A DNA stretch of 41,052 nt from Candidatus Poseidonia sp. (GCA_030827365.1 JAUREO010000013.1:1-41052), one strand, 5' to 3'. Numbered from the stretch's first letter, positions 1 to 10,243 are shown. Numbers and translations: made by a program. The notes: generated by a model from the letters alone, not told the origin.

Positions 1-3000
1 TGCAAGGTCCAAAGCGGTACATCTTGCCCACTCTAATTCTATTTCACCATCTGCTCCGTTTGAGTGTGGTTGTGCCATTGCCCATAAAGGAGGTCGTGGG
101 ATTTCATCGGAAGGTGATGCTGGACCAATTTGTGAAGGAATGTTACCCCATCGACCATCGTTGTATTGTGTGACCACAAGGGCGTAATAATCGGTTCCAT
201 CGACAAGGGATTGTCCATTTGCAGTTGAAACATCCGTCGAAGTTCGACTGTGTAATGAAATGATTTTATCTGGCGTTCTTTGATTTAGGTCGAGTTCTGT
301 TGGAGCTATTGACCACGGCCCTTCGTTGATGAAGACAAGGTATTGTGAAAAATCAGGGTCGTGAATGAGTGACCATTCGACCATCAATGTTGAACCTCCA
401 TCATCTGGCCGATCGTAGAGCGAATTCATTTGAATTGGAGTATCTCGACGAATAAAGTCGTAACTTAATCGAATCAATATGGAACCATTTTGAGGCGATT
501 GGAGCGTAAGTGACACATGTTGGGTGTTGTTGAGGAACATGCCAGAGTCAATTGCATATTGCAAGTTCGATTGTAAATTGATATCGTTTGATAGGTTGAT
601 GATGGCGTTGTATTTCAAATCGACAAGTTGCGTCCAAACCATGGCGTTATCCACTGGAGAGGTAAACATGAGTGGCATTGTAGAGAACTGTGTGTTGTGA
701 GGGCCAGTAACATCACCGGCTAGATTAAGTTGCAATGGGTTGGTTGAATCGATGAGTGAGATGGTTTGGCCTACATGAGTTTGCGAGGTGATATTTCGAG
801 TGATAGCACCACCTGCTGTTGCCACTTGAAGAGGTTGGGCTCGTCTTAGGACAAAGTCATCGACGCTGTTGTATTGCCCGTTGTTCTCAAATCCAATCAA
901 TCCTTGATTGGTGGTTAACCAAAAGTGCGATGACGTGACAATACCTTGGCGAACTTCATTGACGCCTTGAGGGGGCAAGTCCAAGTTGAGAATAGAGTGT
1001 GAACTTGTTCGAGATTCGAGCATAGCGATACCGTTATTTGAACTGATGCTCACGATTTGGTTCCCATTGCTCATCATATCACGAGCCGGCCACCAAGAAT
1101 TGAGATTCGCAAACCCTTGCCCCTCTTCAAAATCTCCACTGCTGCTGTTCCAGTGAATCATCTGTTGAGAGTTGAAGGTCGAAATGTGGACGCCCCACCA
1201 ATCGCTTGATAACGCGATGACTACATTTGATGGAAGTTGGTCAAATTTATGTGTTGAATCAACGGTTGGAGGTGAAGTGCCAATGTCAAGAATACTCACC
1301 CCAGGTCGTTCGTCGCCCCGTCCATCGTGTGAAACAATGAGGCTGATTGAACCATCTGAATTTATTCTGGGTGCAAACATCCATGATGAGTCACCGTCGA
1401 GTCCTTGGGCTTGTCCAATGGTTTGCATTTGGCCAGCCCCTTCATCAAATTCAACGATCCCATTTGCGGTAGCAAAGTACACCAGAGAGCCTTGTCCAGT
1501 TCCTGAACCACCGACATAGACATCATTGACGACAGCGGCAGGTAAACCATCAGCGGTTGTTATGGAATCCTCCCAATCTGCTGTTGTGTAGTTCCAAACA
1601 CCTACGCCATTATCTGTTGCAATATACATGTGTGTCGAACTTGAACCGAATCCATTGACAATATTGGAGGGCAAACCTGCAACGAGTCTACCCGTCGTGA
1701 AGGACTGTGAACCAAGATTGAAACGCTGCACCCCCGGACTTGACCCAGATTGTGCTGCAAGTCCAATGACGAGTTCATTTCCATAGCGGACAATACCATC
1801 GAGATTTTGATGGAGGCCACCATTGATTTTTTGCAATTGCCCATTCGACGTGAGTTTGAACAGTCCATTTTCAATCGTCGAGAAGTAGATGTCTGAATTG
1901 ACCATTTCAGCATCGTATGCAACTGCACGACCAGGGAATGTCCACCCATAATCCCATTCAATGGTACCGTTTGGTAAGAAATGACCTTTCAGGACACCTG
2001 TTGCAGCGAATGAATTTCCAGTGCCACCATTTGTGGGACGAGTCGTGACATAGACATGAGTTGAATTACCTGTTATGGTGCCCAACTGTCCACTTACAAT
2101 ACCGGGAAGGTCAAGCAAAACTTGTTCTCCAAGAATAGAAATATTTGACACTCGACTGTAACCAGATGATCCGCCAGCTTGTCCCATCAACCATGAGGAA
2201 CCAAGCCACTGGAATGATGTCGCAGATGAACCACCACCTCGAACTGTTGCTTGACCAGTGGTTGCTCCGTTGGAAGTGAAAATTGAATATCCACCTGCAA
2301 TATCATTACCGACGCCGTGTCCAACGATGAGACGCCCATTCGCCCAATCCAAGCCATCGTACCATACAAGGTCAGTAGGTAATCCGTTTGCCGAGGTTGT
2401 GATTTGATTGAGCCATTGTTGAGTAGCGTAACTATACTTCGAAATTCCTTGGTTGTTGTTGTAAAATCCAACATACAATGTTTGCGATGAATCACATGTG
2501 ACCGATGCAACCCCGAATCCACCAAAGTCAGACCGTTGGAACGGCGAGACGGTACTGGACTGATTGTTGTTAATGTTGAACCGGGCAATTGAACCAGTAC
2601 CTTGGTACATGGCCATGTGGAGGTATCCGCCGCACATCGTAGCAGACATTGGATATCCGTTTGGGATGTTGTTGGATTGACTGCTTCGATGAAGAGTTGT
2701 GATGTTGGTAATGCCATTGATATGGGTGACTACACCTTCTTGGAAGAAGTCACCACCGCCAAAGTTGCCGTAGATGCCACCACCTATGATGAGGTGGTTT
2801 CCATCGGTCCATAATTCAAAGAAATGAGAGCCTGAATTGTTGGGAAGCCCACTTCCTTCTGTCCATGTGGAAAGCCACTGTGAATTTTGTTCATCGTATC
2901 GAAGGATTCCATCTTCAGATGCAAAGAGGGTTGCACCCTTCCATTCGACAATGCCCCGAATGGGGAAATCAAACTGAGTCCAGGAACCCACAAGTGTGTA

Positions 3001-6000
3001 ACTTGAATCATAGAGTTCAAGTTTGGTTTCGCCCCAAGCGACCCAAGTGTTGCCGTAACTGCTCTTGTAAGCAGTTACACGGTCAACTTGCCCCTCGGGA
3101 AACACACTTGTGCCCCAAGAATTGTTTGATGTATTCCATAGTGCAAGGCCTCCTGAACCCTCAGCGTTCCACCACTGTCCAGAGGCAACCGAAGCTATGA
3201 TGATGTCACCTATCAAACCAAGTCCGTAGATGACTCCGCCGTTTTCGTTTACTTGAGGTCCCGCATCTAAGAGTGTTAATTGACTAAAATTAGCCACATC
3301 GATACGACCAATGGAATCAGAATTATCGCTTCTGTAATACATAACGTTGTTGTGAATAATCATCTGATAGGGTTCGGACGTTCCTGTGTAGAGGTTACTG
3401 TTTCGTTCGATATCGTACACTTCTTGTCCAGATGTGACGTTAATGAGTTGGAATCCATCTCCGCCTCCAACCCAAAGATGATTTGGGCGAATATCGGCAA
3501 CAAGTCCAGACACATCCTCATTACCATTATCGAGAACATTGTCAAGTGTGTAAGGTGTCATCCATTGATTAGTTGATAAATCGTATCGAAGAACGCCAAA
3601 TCCGTTGATGCCAATGTAGGCTATGTTTCCAATAATCTCAACAACGGCATTACCAGATTGGCCAAAATCATTTTCCCAATTTTCTGACCAAGTAAATGAT
3701 GATTTGTCGATGAGTCCGGCCCCGCTAATAGTGCCGCCAAAGACAGTTGTTGAGTTGGTTCCTAAACTGTAAACAGCCCAATTCGGCATTCCATCCTGTT
3801 GGTTAATGCAATCTTGAACGGCAAGTGAACTCAATGTGTATTTGCAAAGCCCAATGTTCGTACCCGCGTAAATGGCATTTCCTTCGACCATGAGGTCAAA
3901 AAATTGTGATGGGCGTGTAGACCAACTGCTTCCCAAACCGAAGGATGACACTGATTGCCCATCCCATCGACGAGCCCCTTGTTGAGTTCCAATATACAAA
4001 TTACTTCCATCTGAAGTGAGGGCATAGACATTTGCTGAAGGAAGAATAGCGAATCGATTTCCACTATTTCCTTGAACTGTGACCAGCGGTTGAATAATTT
4101 CATTGAGCGATAAATCCTTGCGTGCAACACCAAATCCTGGAAGACCCAAGTGAAGGATATCGCCAACAAGAGCAACTGGAGCAAAATCAACACTGTTCAC
4201 ACCAGTGGATGACCATGGTTGTAAGAATGATGTGGAACTGATATTGTAGCGTAAGACACCTTCATCTTCTGATGCGATGTAAATGATTTGATTGTGAATC
4301 GCAACATCGAGAAGGTATGAAGAGTCAAGACCGTTTTGGGTGTTAAAGACATTCCAGCCTGCGTTTGTTGTTGTGTGGTCGATGTAGGCCATCACTCCCG
4401 AGGCCACAATCACCAAGTTGGTTGCATCCACAGCACACCCTGCAAGTCTTGAACCGGTTTGTTGACTGCTTGAGTAAAACGTTTGAACTTGTCCAGAGGG
4501 GGATATTTTCGAAACATCTCCATTTTCAAAACAGACAAAGATGGATTGCCCATCAGTTCGTAGATATGTGATACTGTTTTGATTTTGGTTACCGAGGTTT
4601 GATAGCGGAGTGTCCCAATGAGCAGATGCTACATTGTATCGGTTGATGAGGCCATCTGCGCCGACATAGACAATTCCGTTTAATTCCACAATGCCAGTCA
4701 TGTCGCCAGAGGTGGGCCCACTTGCCAACACAATCTCAACAAAAGAAGAACTTTGGTCGGCGTTAAATGCAATCAATCGACCAGAACCGTCATTGATGAT
4801 CACTGGGGACCACGTAGGTCCAAATTCGCCACCTGCAGGCCATGAGAGAAGGCTTTGTCCATCGCCAACAAGTCCGAAGGTTGACGACAATCCGTAATTT
4901 CCACCACTGACGAAAACACCACTGGTGAGGTTGTAGGTTTGCAGATTTTTCCCGTTCAAGATGTACAATGTACTTGAGTTGAGGGCTAAACCACCAACAT
5001 AATTTGATGACAACCAATTACCACTGTTCCAACTTGAACGCCAAGATCCTGAATTCCAATCGTATCTGCCAATCCCGCTGTCATGAGATGCCATGAAAAT
5101 TAGGTTTCCAACCACGAGGAATTCAGTCACTGAATCCGAATGCAAGAGGTTGGCCGTAGACCATTGAGACCTAACATTCCCATTGGTAATATCGATGGCT
5201 TGAACACCAAGATTTGCATGTGATACATAGAGTACGCCATTGTTGACGAGCATAGCGAGACCATCGTTCGGTCCTGAATTTTGTTGACCGTTTGTGATCC
5301 AAGTTGAGGTTGAATTGGTTTGTTGAAGAGAAGCTACACCGCCTGAATATGCAGCCCACCAAGTTTGCCCATCGTGAACAAATTTGTTGAAAATATAATT
5401 GGCAGGGGCTTGCGGTAAACTGTTTTGAATTGAATTATCGAGGAGTGCTAATCCTGAAAAAGTACCATCTTCATGCATAATGTGCAAAAGCCCTGCCGAA
5501 GCCTCAATTTCAAGGTCGAGAATCCGTTCTTTTTGGAGGTCAATGACATCAAGAATTGAAGATGTTAATCCATCAAAGCCCAAGACAAGAATTGAAGTCC
5601 CAATCGCCAAATACATTTTGTTATCATTCACATCAACTTCTGAATCAGTGATTTGAACTGTGACTTCCCTAAGCGAAATCGCGGGGTTTGCAGGAGAGAG
5701 AGCTTCAATAATCATCGTCGTAATTTCAGCATCGGTCGGGAGCGTCACTTGTGCACCTGAGAAACTATTCGGACTTAGTTGACCTGATTTTGTGGAGGAT
5801 GTTGGAGAGCCATCGAAGACATTTTTTTGACCGAGTGACCCCCAACCTCTCATATCGACGAGATTAGCATTGTTTTGTTGGCCGATAAAGAGATGTGGTT
5901 CATCAATGATGATTCCATCTTCGCCGCGAACTTGAATTTCAAGGTTAACATTTGATACTTCTGCACCTGGTGCAAAGGATAAGTTCCATGTTGCTGATGC

Positions 6001-6210
6001 TTTTGTTCCGATGGTTGGGTTAGCACCCGTGGTGGTCAATTGAACCCATCCTGTATCGTTGCTTCCCTCTGTTGGCCACACAACATCACCGGGGACCGAA
6101 TGTGCTTGCACAGGTGCGATTAGGCCGAGTGGAATCGTTGTACTCAAGACCATAATGGTCATCATCAAAACGGCTGAAAACGCTGTGTTGTTCGGAGAGC
6201 GCTCCATCAT
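1..6210 (-). CDS. Giant secreted multi-blade beta-propeller protein (C-terminus beyond window)
   Basis: One frame on the minus strand stays open from an ATG at 6210 to the window edge, giving at least 2070 residues; shorter minus-strand frames here are out-of-phase shadows. Residues 1-36 are a signal peptide: a hydrophobic core followed by a VQA/H cleavage site. The body is a long series of irregular blades with recurring strands such as NGLDSSYLLDV, AGLPSNIVNGFG (about residue 1511) and DGLPAAVVNDVYVGG (about 1554), each followed by YIAT.NGV or YFATANGIVEFD strands. This resembles the two-component-regulator propeller and WD/PQQ-type repeats. From about residue 1931 it changes to fibronectin-III-like modules (STLMVEWSLIH; GEIELEWARC) like those in the surface protein at 29350. 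It is probably exported and anchored by an unseen C-terminal segment. The exact fold, ligand and role are unknown. A TATA-like box 25 nt upstream suggests a leaderless transcript. Confidence 0.85.
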   Translation of the reverse strand, partial: MMERSPNNTAFSAVLMMTIMVLSTTIPLGLIAPVQAHSVPGDVVWPTEGSNDTGWVQLTTTGANPTIGTKASATWNLSFAPGAEVSNVNLEIQVRGEDGIIIDEPHLFIGQQNNANLVDMRGWGSLGQKNVFDGSPTSSTKSGQLSPNSFSGAQVTLPTDAEITTMIIEALSPANPAISLREVTVQITDSEVDVNDNKMYLAIGTSILVLGFDGLTSSILDVIDLQKERILDLEIEASAGLLHIMHEDGTFSGLALLDNSIQNSLPQAPANYIFNKFVHDGQTWWAAYSGGVASLQQTNSTSTWITNGQQNSGPNDGLAMLVNNGVLYVSHANLGVQAIDITNGNVRSQWSTANLLHSDSVTEFLVVGNLIFMASHDSGIGRYDWNSGSWRSSWNSGNWLSSNYVGGLALNSSTLYILNGKNLQTYNLTSGVFVSGGNYGLSSTFGLVGDGQSLLSWPAGGEFGPTWSPVIINDGSGRLIAFNADQSSSFVEIVLASGPTSGDMTGIVELNGIVYVGADGLINRYNVASAHWDTPLSNLGNQNQNSITYLRTDGQSIFVCFENGDVSKISPSGQVQTFYSSSQQTGSRLAGCAVDATNLVIVASGVMAYIDHTTTNAGWNVFNTQNGLDSSYLLDVAIHNQIIYIASEDEGVLRYNISSTSFLQPWSSTGVNSVDFAPVALVGDILHLGLPGFGVARKDLSLNEIIQPLVTVQGNSGNRFAILPSANVYALTSDGSNLYIGTQQGARRWDGQSVSSFGLGSSWSTRPSQFFDLMVEGNAIYAGTNIGLCKYTLSSLAVQDCINQQDGMPNWAVYSLGTNSTTVFGGTISGAGLIDKSSFTWSENWENDFGQSGNAVVEIIGNIAYIGINGFGVLRYDLSTNQWMTPYTLDNVLDNGNEDVSGLVADIRPNHLWVGGGDGFQLINVTSGQEVYDIERNSNLYTGTSEPYQMIIHNNVMYYRSDNSDSIGRIDVANFSQLTLLDAGPQVNENGGVIYGLGLIGDIIIASVASGQWWNAEGSGGLALWNTSNNSWGTSVFPEGQVDRVTAYKSSYGNTWVAWGETKLELYDSSYTLVGSWTQFDFPIRGIVEWKGATLFASEDGILRYDEQNSQWLSTWTEGSGLPNNSGSHFFELWTDGNHLIIGGGIYGNFGGGDFFQEGVVTHINGITNITTLHRSSQSNNIPNGYPMSATMCGGYLHMAMYQGTGSIARFNINNNQSSTVSPFQRSDFGGFGVASVTCDSSQTLYVGFYNNNQGISKYSYATQQWLNQITTSANGLPTDLVWYDGLDWANGRLIVGHGVGNDIAGGYSIFTSNGATTGQATVRGGGSSATSFQWLGSSWLMGQAGGSSGYSRVSNISILGEQVLLDLPGIVSGQLGTITGNSTHVYVTTRPTNGGTGNSFAATGVLKGHFLPNGTIEWDYGWTFPGRAVAYDAEMVNSDIYFSTIENGLFKLTSNGQLQKINGGLHQNLDGIVRYGNELVIGLAAQSGSSPGVQRFNLGSQSFTTGRLVAGLPSNIVNGFGSSSTHMYIATDNGVGVWNYTTADWEDSITTADGLPAAVVNDVYVGGSGTGQGSLVYFATANGIVEFDEGAGQMQTIGQAQGLDGDSSWMFAPRINSDGSISLIVSHDGRGDERPGVSILDIGTSPPTVDSTHKFDQLPSNVVIALSSDWWGVHISTFNSQQMIHWNSSSGDFEEGQGFANLNSWWPARDMMSNGNQIVSISSNNGIAMLESRTSSHSILNLDLPPQGVNEVRQGIVTSSHFWLTTNQGLIGFENNGQYNSVDDFVLRRAQPLQVATAGGAITRNITSQTHVGQTISLIDSTNPLQLNLAGDVTGPHNTQFSTMPLMFTSPVDNAMVWTQLVDLKYNAIINLSNDINLQSNLQYAIDSGMFLNNTQHVSLTLQSPQNGSILIRLSYDFIRRDTPIQMNSLYDRPDDGGSTLMVEWSLIHDPDFSQYLVFINEGPWSIAPTELDLNQRTPDKIISLHSRTSTDVSTANGQSLVDGTDYYALVVTQYNDGRWGNIPSQIGPASPSDEIPRPPLWAMAQPHSNGADGEIELEWARCTALDLA

Positions 6211-6230
6211 GAAAAAATTCGCAGTCTAAT

Positions 6231-6240
6231 GATATTTGAA
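6231..6240 (-). promoter_or_regulatory. TATA-like box for the giant propeller gene
   Basis: On the minus strand the sequence reads TTCAAATATC, centred about 25 nt upstream of the ATG at 6210. This spacing fits an archaeal TATA box with transcription starting at or next to the start codon, and no ribosome binding site lies between. It is inferred from position and composition only. Confidence 0.45.
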
Positions 6241-6367
6241 GCCATTCCTTCAATGACTCTTTTTATCTTCGTGCCATCAACATCAAATTGATAGAAACGC
6301 ATTGGTTCTCATCATTCATTCGCAATCCTCATACATGAAGTGAGCACGGCTTTTGAGAGGTGATGCT

Positions 6368-8677
6368 ATGAATCGACGTCAGAAAGAATCTCGACTCAAA
6401 AAAGAAGCATTGGAATATCACGAGGCGGAACCCCGTGGTAAAATCAAAGTTGTGCCTACAAAACCACATTCAACTTCGCATGAACTTAGTTTGGCCTACT
6501 CACCAGGTGTCGCCTATCCCTGTCTTGAAATAGAAAAGGATCCAGAGAATGCTTACAAGTACACATCCAAAGGGAATCTTGTCGCCGTCATCAGTAACGG
6601 AACTGCTGTTTTAGGTTTGGGAAATATTGGCCCTCTTGCAAGTAAACCAGTGATGGAAGGAAAAGGACTGCTCCTCAAGACATTTGCAGGTATTGATGTC
6701 TTTGACATAGAAGTCAGCACTGAAGATCCTGATGAATTTGTAAAAACAGTGGTCAATATCTCAAAGACATTTGGTGGAATTAACCTCGAAGACATAAAAG
6801 CTCCAGAATGTTTTGAAATTGAGAAAAGAATTGCAGAAGCAACTGATATTCCAGTGATGCATGATGACCAACACGGAACTGCAATTATTTCGGGTGCTGC
6901 TTTACTCAACGCCTGTGAATTGCAAGGGAAAAAGTTGGACAAAGTCAAGGTTGTTGTCGTAGGTGCTGGTGCATCGGCAATCGCTTGTGCCAATCATTAT
7001 GTCGCTCTCGGTGTTGACATGAACAACATCACAATGGTGGATAGCCAAGGCATCGTCACAACATCACGTGTCAAAAAAGGTGACATAAATCAATACAAGC
7101 AACCCTTTGCTCAAGACAGAAAAGATGGGACCCTCAGCGAAGCGCTCGAAGGCGCAGATGTCCTTCTTGGACTATCGAAAGGTGGATTGGTTTCGAAGGA
7201 CATGGTGGCAAAGATGGCGGAGAAACCAATTGTGTTTGCCTTAGCAAATCCAACGCCTGAGATCACACCAGAAGAGGTGATGAAAGTAAGGAAAGATGCA
7301 ATTGTGGCAACTGGAAGGTCAGACTATCCTAACCAAGTGAACAACGTTCTTGGATTTCCATACATTTTCCGAGGTGCTCTTGATGTACGTGCGAGAGATA
7401 TCACACAGAACATGAAAATGGCTGCAACAAAAGCCTTAGCACAATTGGCAAAAGAACCCGTTCCAGATTATATTTCAGAAGCATACGACGGAGTCACGAT
7501 GCAGTATGGTCCTGAATACATCATTCCCAAACCCTTCGACCGACGAGTTTTGATTTGGGAGGCAGCAGCCGTGGCCCAAGCGGCAATCGACGAAGGCATT
7601 ACTGGATTAAAAGCTGAGGAGTTTGACATCAAAGCATACCAAGAGGAACTCGAGGCGAGGCTTGGAGAAACATATTCAGTCATGCGGCAAGTCATCAATC
7701 AAGTACGTAGGAAAAATAAGAAAATTGTCTTCCCTGAAGGCGATAATGAGAAAGTGATTCGAGCGGCTGCACAATTATATGAAGAGAAAATTTGCCATCC
7801 TATCTTACTTGGAAAAGTCGATCGAATACATAAGATGGTCGAAGATTTAGGGCTTCAGTTTGAGTATGAAGTGTACGATCCTCCAAACGATCCGAGAAGA
7901 AAAACGATGTATGCAGAAGCATTTTTCAAAAGACGGCAACGTAAGGGAGTTACTTTAGCCGATGCTCAACGAATGATGAGAAGCCGGCCATATTTTGCAA
8001 GTCAAATGGTAATTCAGGGCGATGCAGATGGATTCGTCGGTGGTGTGAGTCGAAACTATGCTGATGTTTTACGCCCAACACTTGAATCGATTGGGAAAAG
8101 CACGAACAGCCATTGTGTGATTGGATGCTACATGATGAACATCAAAGGCAAAACAATTTTCCTCGCTGATGCTACAGTAAATGTGTACCCAGACGAAAGG
8201 ACACTTGCGGAAATAGCCGTTCAAACTGCGAAGGTGGCAAGGCGCTTTGGTGTCAGTCCACGGGTAGCCATGCTATCGTTTTCGAATTTTGGTTCGACAA
8301 GAGAAATTCGAACAAATCGAATCGAAAAAGCACTTCAAATAGCGAAGGAACTTGACCCTACCCTTGTGATTGACGGCCCAATGCAAGCGGATACTGCACT
8401 AAATACAGATGTTCAGCAAGATTATCCATTTATGGCGTTTAATGGCCCTGCGAATGTTCTCATTTTACCTAATCTTGCGGCTGCAAATATCGCCTACAAA
8501 TTACTTGAAGAATTAGGTGATGCTGAAACGACTGGACCGATTCTTGAAGGAATGCAATGCCCAGTGCAACTTGTTGCCCAACAAGATGGTGTGAGGCATA
8601 TCTTCAACATGGCAACAATTTGTGTCGCGGATGCCATTCGAAAGGAATCTGTGTGGGATCAATTCTCTTCTGAATAA
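6368..8677 (+). CDS. maeB: NADP-type malic enzyme with C-terminal phosphotransacetylase-like domain
   Basis: This enzyme oxidatively decarboxylates malate to pyruvate, linking the TCA cycle to pyruvate and NAD(P)H. At 769 residues it matches the MaeB hybrid class (about 760). The catalytic half shows SLAYSPGVAYPC, MHDDQHGTA (His165-Ala172) and the dinucleotide-binding GAGASA (199-204). From about residue 440 a phosphate acetyltransferase-type domain follows (KKIVFPEGDNEKVIRAA). In characterised MaeB proteins this domain is regulatory, responding to acetyl-CoA, rather than catalytic. I chose the ATG at 6368 because GAGGTGAT (6357-6364) sits just upstream; a TTG at 6353 would add five residues but lies before that site. 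The gene is divergent from the giant propeller gene and its last 19 bp overlap the convergent FGE-like gene. Hybrid MaeB is mainly bacterial, so acquisition by transfer is likely but not shown here. Confidence 0.95.
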   Translation: MNRRQKESRLKKEALEYHEAEPRGKIKVVPTKPHSTSHELSLAYSPGVAYPCLEIEKDPENAYKYTSKGNLVAVISNGTAVLGLGNIGPLASKPVMEGKGLLLKTFAGIDVFDIEVSTEDPDEFVKTVVNISKTFGGINLEDIKAPECFEIEKRIAEATDIPVMHDDQHGTAIISGAALLNACELQGKKLDKVKVVVVGAGASAIACANHYVALGVDMNNITMVDSQGIVTTSRVKKGDINQYKQPFAQDRKDGTLSEALEGADVLLGLSKGGLVSKDMVAKMAEKPIVFALANPTPEITPEEVMKVRKDAIVATGRSDYPNQVNNVLGFPYIFRGALDVRARDITQNMKMAATKALAQLAKEPVPDYISEAYDGVTMQYGPEYIIPKPFDRRVLIWEAAAVAQAAIDEGITGLKAEEFDIKAYQEELEARLGETYSVMRQVINQVRRKNKKIVFPEGDNEKVIRAAAQLYEEKICHPILLGKVDRIHKMVEDLGLQFEYEVYDPPNDPRRKTMYAEAFFKRRQRKGVTLADAQRMMRSRPYFASQMVIQGDADGFVGGVSRNYADVLRPTLESIGKSTNSHCVIGCYMMNIKGKTIFLADATVNVYPDERTLAEIAVQTAKVARRFGVSPRVAMLSFSNFGSTREIRTNRIEKALQIAKELDPTLVIDGPMQADTALNTDVQQDYPFMAFNGPANVLILPNLAAANIAYKLLEELGDAETTGPILEGMQCPVQLVAQQDGVRHIFNMATICVADAIRKESVWDQFSSE

Positions 8678-9507
8678 ACACCCATTTCAAATGAAATTGT
8701 TGGTCGCCGGGGTCGCCAAATTGCTCCGCTAACAAATCCAGCAACAAGGCCGCCAAACAGTAAATTTGGCCAATCTGAAATTGCATAATCTTGCATTCCT
8801 CGCATTATGGGAATCAAAAATGATGGGATAATGCCAAACAGAGTAATCCATAACAATTCTGAACCTAATGTTGCAATAAAGTCCGCATTTTTTGGCACTA
8901 CCTTTGACCTCTCGGTTCTTCGAGGCGAGAGGACAATTCGAGCAATTACATTTGGTAAATTTCGGTCGATTGGAACGGAGGTGAGGGCCGTCACTCCCTT
9001 TTGTTTTGGGTGAACGGCGACGGCAGCAACTTGGGCAGCAGCTGGTCCGATAAGCGTATTCGGTCGAGGCCTCCCATCCATCATTGCACCACGATTTCCC
9101 ATCACTGGGGCGTCACATAACAATTCGGTTTTTCCAGGGCTGGTTATGATGTAATCTTGTTCGTAAGCACAATGCCATTCGGAAAAAGAAGGTAGCCGAA
9201 CCTCCAATTGTTCTTGTTCCAAGAAGTCTGTAACGCCTTTATCTTGACAGAAGTGCTCAAGAATTTCATTTGTTTCGAAAAAATTAAGCGATTCATAATC
9301 TCCTTGTGTATCATCAATTTTAGTGTCGAAGAGCTTGCCAAGGTGATGATGTTGAATTGGGGATTCAAGAATGAAATACTCGGGTAGTTGAACTTCATAC
9401 CTCGGCCGCTGATTTGCATACATCCATCCCCCCTTATCACTACCGATATAGCAGGACTGGGCTTGAACTCTTACAAATGTAAAATCCAAAAAAGTGAGGC
9501 GTTCCAC
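8659..9507 (-). CDS. Membrane-anchored protein with degenerate formylglycine-generating-enzyme-like domain
   Basis: The protein has 282 residues. Residues about 18-60 (YIGSDKGGW, NQRPRYEVQLPEYFI) match the start of the FGE-sulfatase fold, where MGSD..NERPRHEV.L..F is typical. Residues about 103-118 (VRLPSFSEWHCAYEQ) match its RLPTEAEWE.A hallmark, and ARIVLSPRR near residue 190 resembles the closing GFRVV strand. The middle and late parts are much shortened, and the Gly-Gly-Ser-Trp core and paired catalytic cysteines of true FGE are not visible, so a binding or scaffold role is more likely than sulfatase activation. Two hydrophobic helices (about 210-260) anchor the C-terminus. The start is a GTG with GAGGAAT upstream overlapping the end of the GST-like gene, 9 bp away, which indicates co-transcription. 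Its 3' end overlaps maeB by 19 bp. Confidence 0.65.
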   Translation of the reverse strand: MERLTFLDFTFVRVQAQSCYIGSDKGGWMYANQRPRYEVQLPEYFILESPIQHHHLGKLFDTKIDDTQGDYESLNFFETNEILEHFCQDKGVTDFLEQEQLEVRLPSFSEWHCAYEQDYIITSPGKTELLCDAPVMGNRGAMMDGRPRPNTLIGPAAAQVAAVAVHPKQKGVTALTSVPIDRNLPNVIARIVLSPRRTERSKVVPKNADFIATLGSELLWITLFGIIPSFLIPIMRGMQDYAISDWPNLLFGGLVAGFVSGAIWRPRRPTISFEMGVYSEEN

Positions 9508-9516
9508 GATGATTCC

Positions 9517-10209
9517 TCATGAAACTAAATCCATCATAAGTCTGTACCACGCCATTCCGCGTTCATGGCTGGTTAGATGAGAAAATTGTTTGAAAGGAGA
9601 GATTGAACGCATGTATCCGAAGGCTGCAAAATCGACTAAATCAGGCGTTGAACCTCCAAAAAAAGCATTATCACCCACCTCAGATGTGAATTCATCGAGA
9701 AGGTCATGCCATAGTTTCTGCGGACTTCTTCCATCCTTTTTGACACGAGAACGTGCAATAATGCCCCACATGATAGGGAATCCTAACCATGCATATATTC
9801 GTCGAGAAATAAAACCGAATTTTTCTTCTTTTGAGACTCTTCTGGTGGTGCTTAATGCAGAAAAAAATCCACCGTAGAGAATAGGAATTGTTGCTTTCGA
9901 TAATTTAGAATCGCACCACTCAAGCCATGTATCTTGTCGAGATTGCTCCGAGCCTGATTGCAATGATCCTTGGTTGAATGTGTCATCTAAATGTTTCATT
10001 ATTGGTGTAGAATCAACAAAATGTTTGCCGTTTGCATCCGTAAACACCGGTACTTTATTCCAATCTTCAACGAATTTCAATTCTTTCTTGGCTCGAAGTC
10101 CATTGATTCCATGATAGTTCACATCAAGTTTGAGATATTCAATCATTCCTCGAACTTTCCAACAAAAAGGGCATGTATAGAGTAGGTGTAGGGTTCCATC
10201 GTTGCCCAT
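9517..10209 (-). CDS. Glutathione S-transferase-fold protein, prostaglandin E synthase 2 (mPGES-2)-like
   Basis: The 230-residue protein begins with a thioredoxin-fold domain containing YTCPFCWKVRG (Cys13, Cys16), a cis-proline at KVPVF (Pro54) and DSTPI (66-70), which forms the usual thiol-peptide binding site. The helical C-terminal half ends with FFGGSTPDLVDFAAFGYMRSI, close to the F.GG..P.LADLA.YG.LR pattern of mPGES-2 and related glutaredoxin/GST hybrids. The family binds glutathione or a similar thiol, and some members bind haem. A prostaglandin-related role is not implied in an archaeon; a thiol-disulfide or peroxide reaction is more plausible. It lies between the small unknown gene (34 bp upstream) and the FGE-like gene (9 bp downstream), forming a likely three-gene operon. 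The fold is secure and the substrate unknown. Confidence 0.75.
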   Translation of the reverse strand: MGNDGTLHLLYTCPFCWKVRGMIEYLKLDVNYHGINGLRAKKELKFVEDWNKVPVFTDANGKHFVDSTPIMKHLDDTFNQGSLQSGSEQSRQDTWLEWCDSKLSKATIPILYGGFFSALSTTRRVSKEEKFGFISRRIYAWLGFPIMWGIIARSRVKKDGRSPQKLWHDLLDEFTSEVGDNAFFGGSTPDLVDFAAFGYMRSISPFKQFSHLTSHERGMAWYRLMMDLVS

Positions 10210-10243
10210 ATCCGCCCCAAGAAATGTACCTTCTTAAGCCTCA

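Noticed and set aside
1172..1519. Plus-strand frame of 115 codons inside the giant propeller gene
   Set aside because: It is antisense to a continuous frame with clear propeller repeats and has no family features or start signals of its own.
2187..2717. Minus-strand frame of 176 codons
   Set aside because: It is shifted relative to the long open frame; the long frame runs through without a stop and shows the repeats, so this is a shadow.
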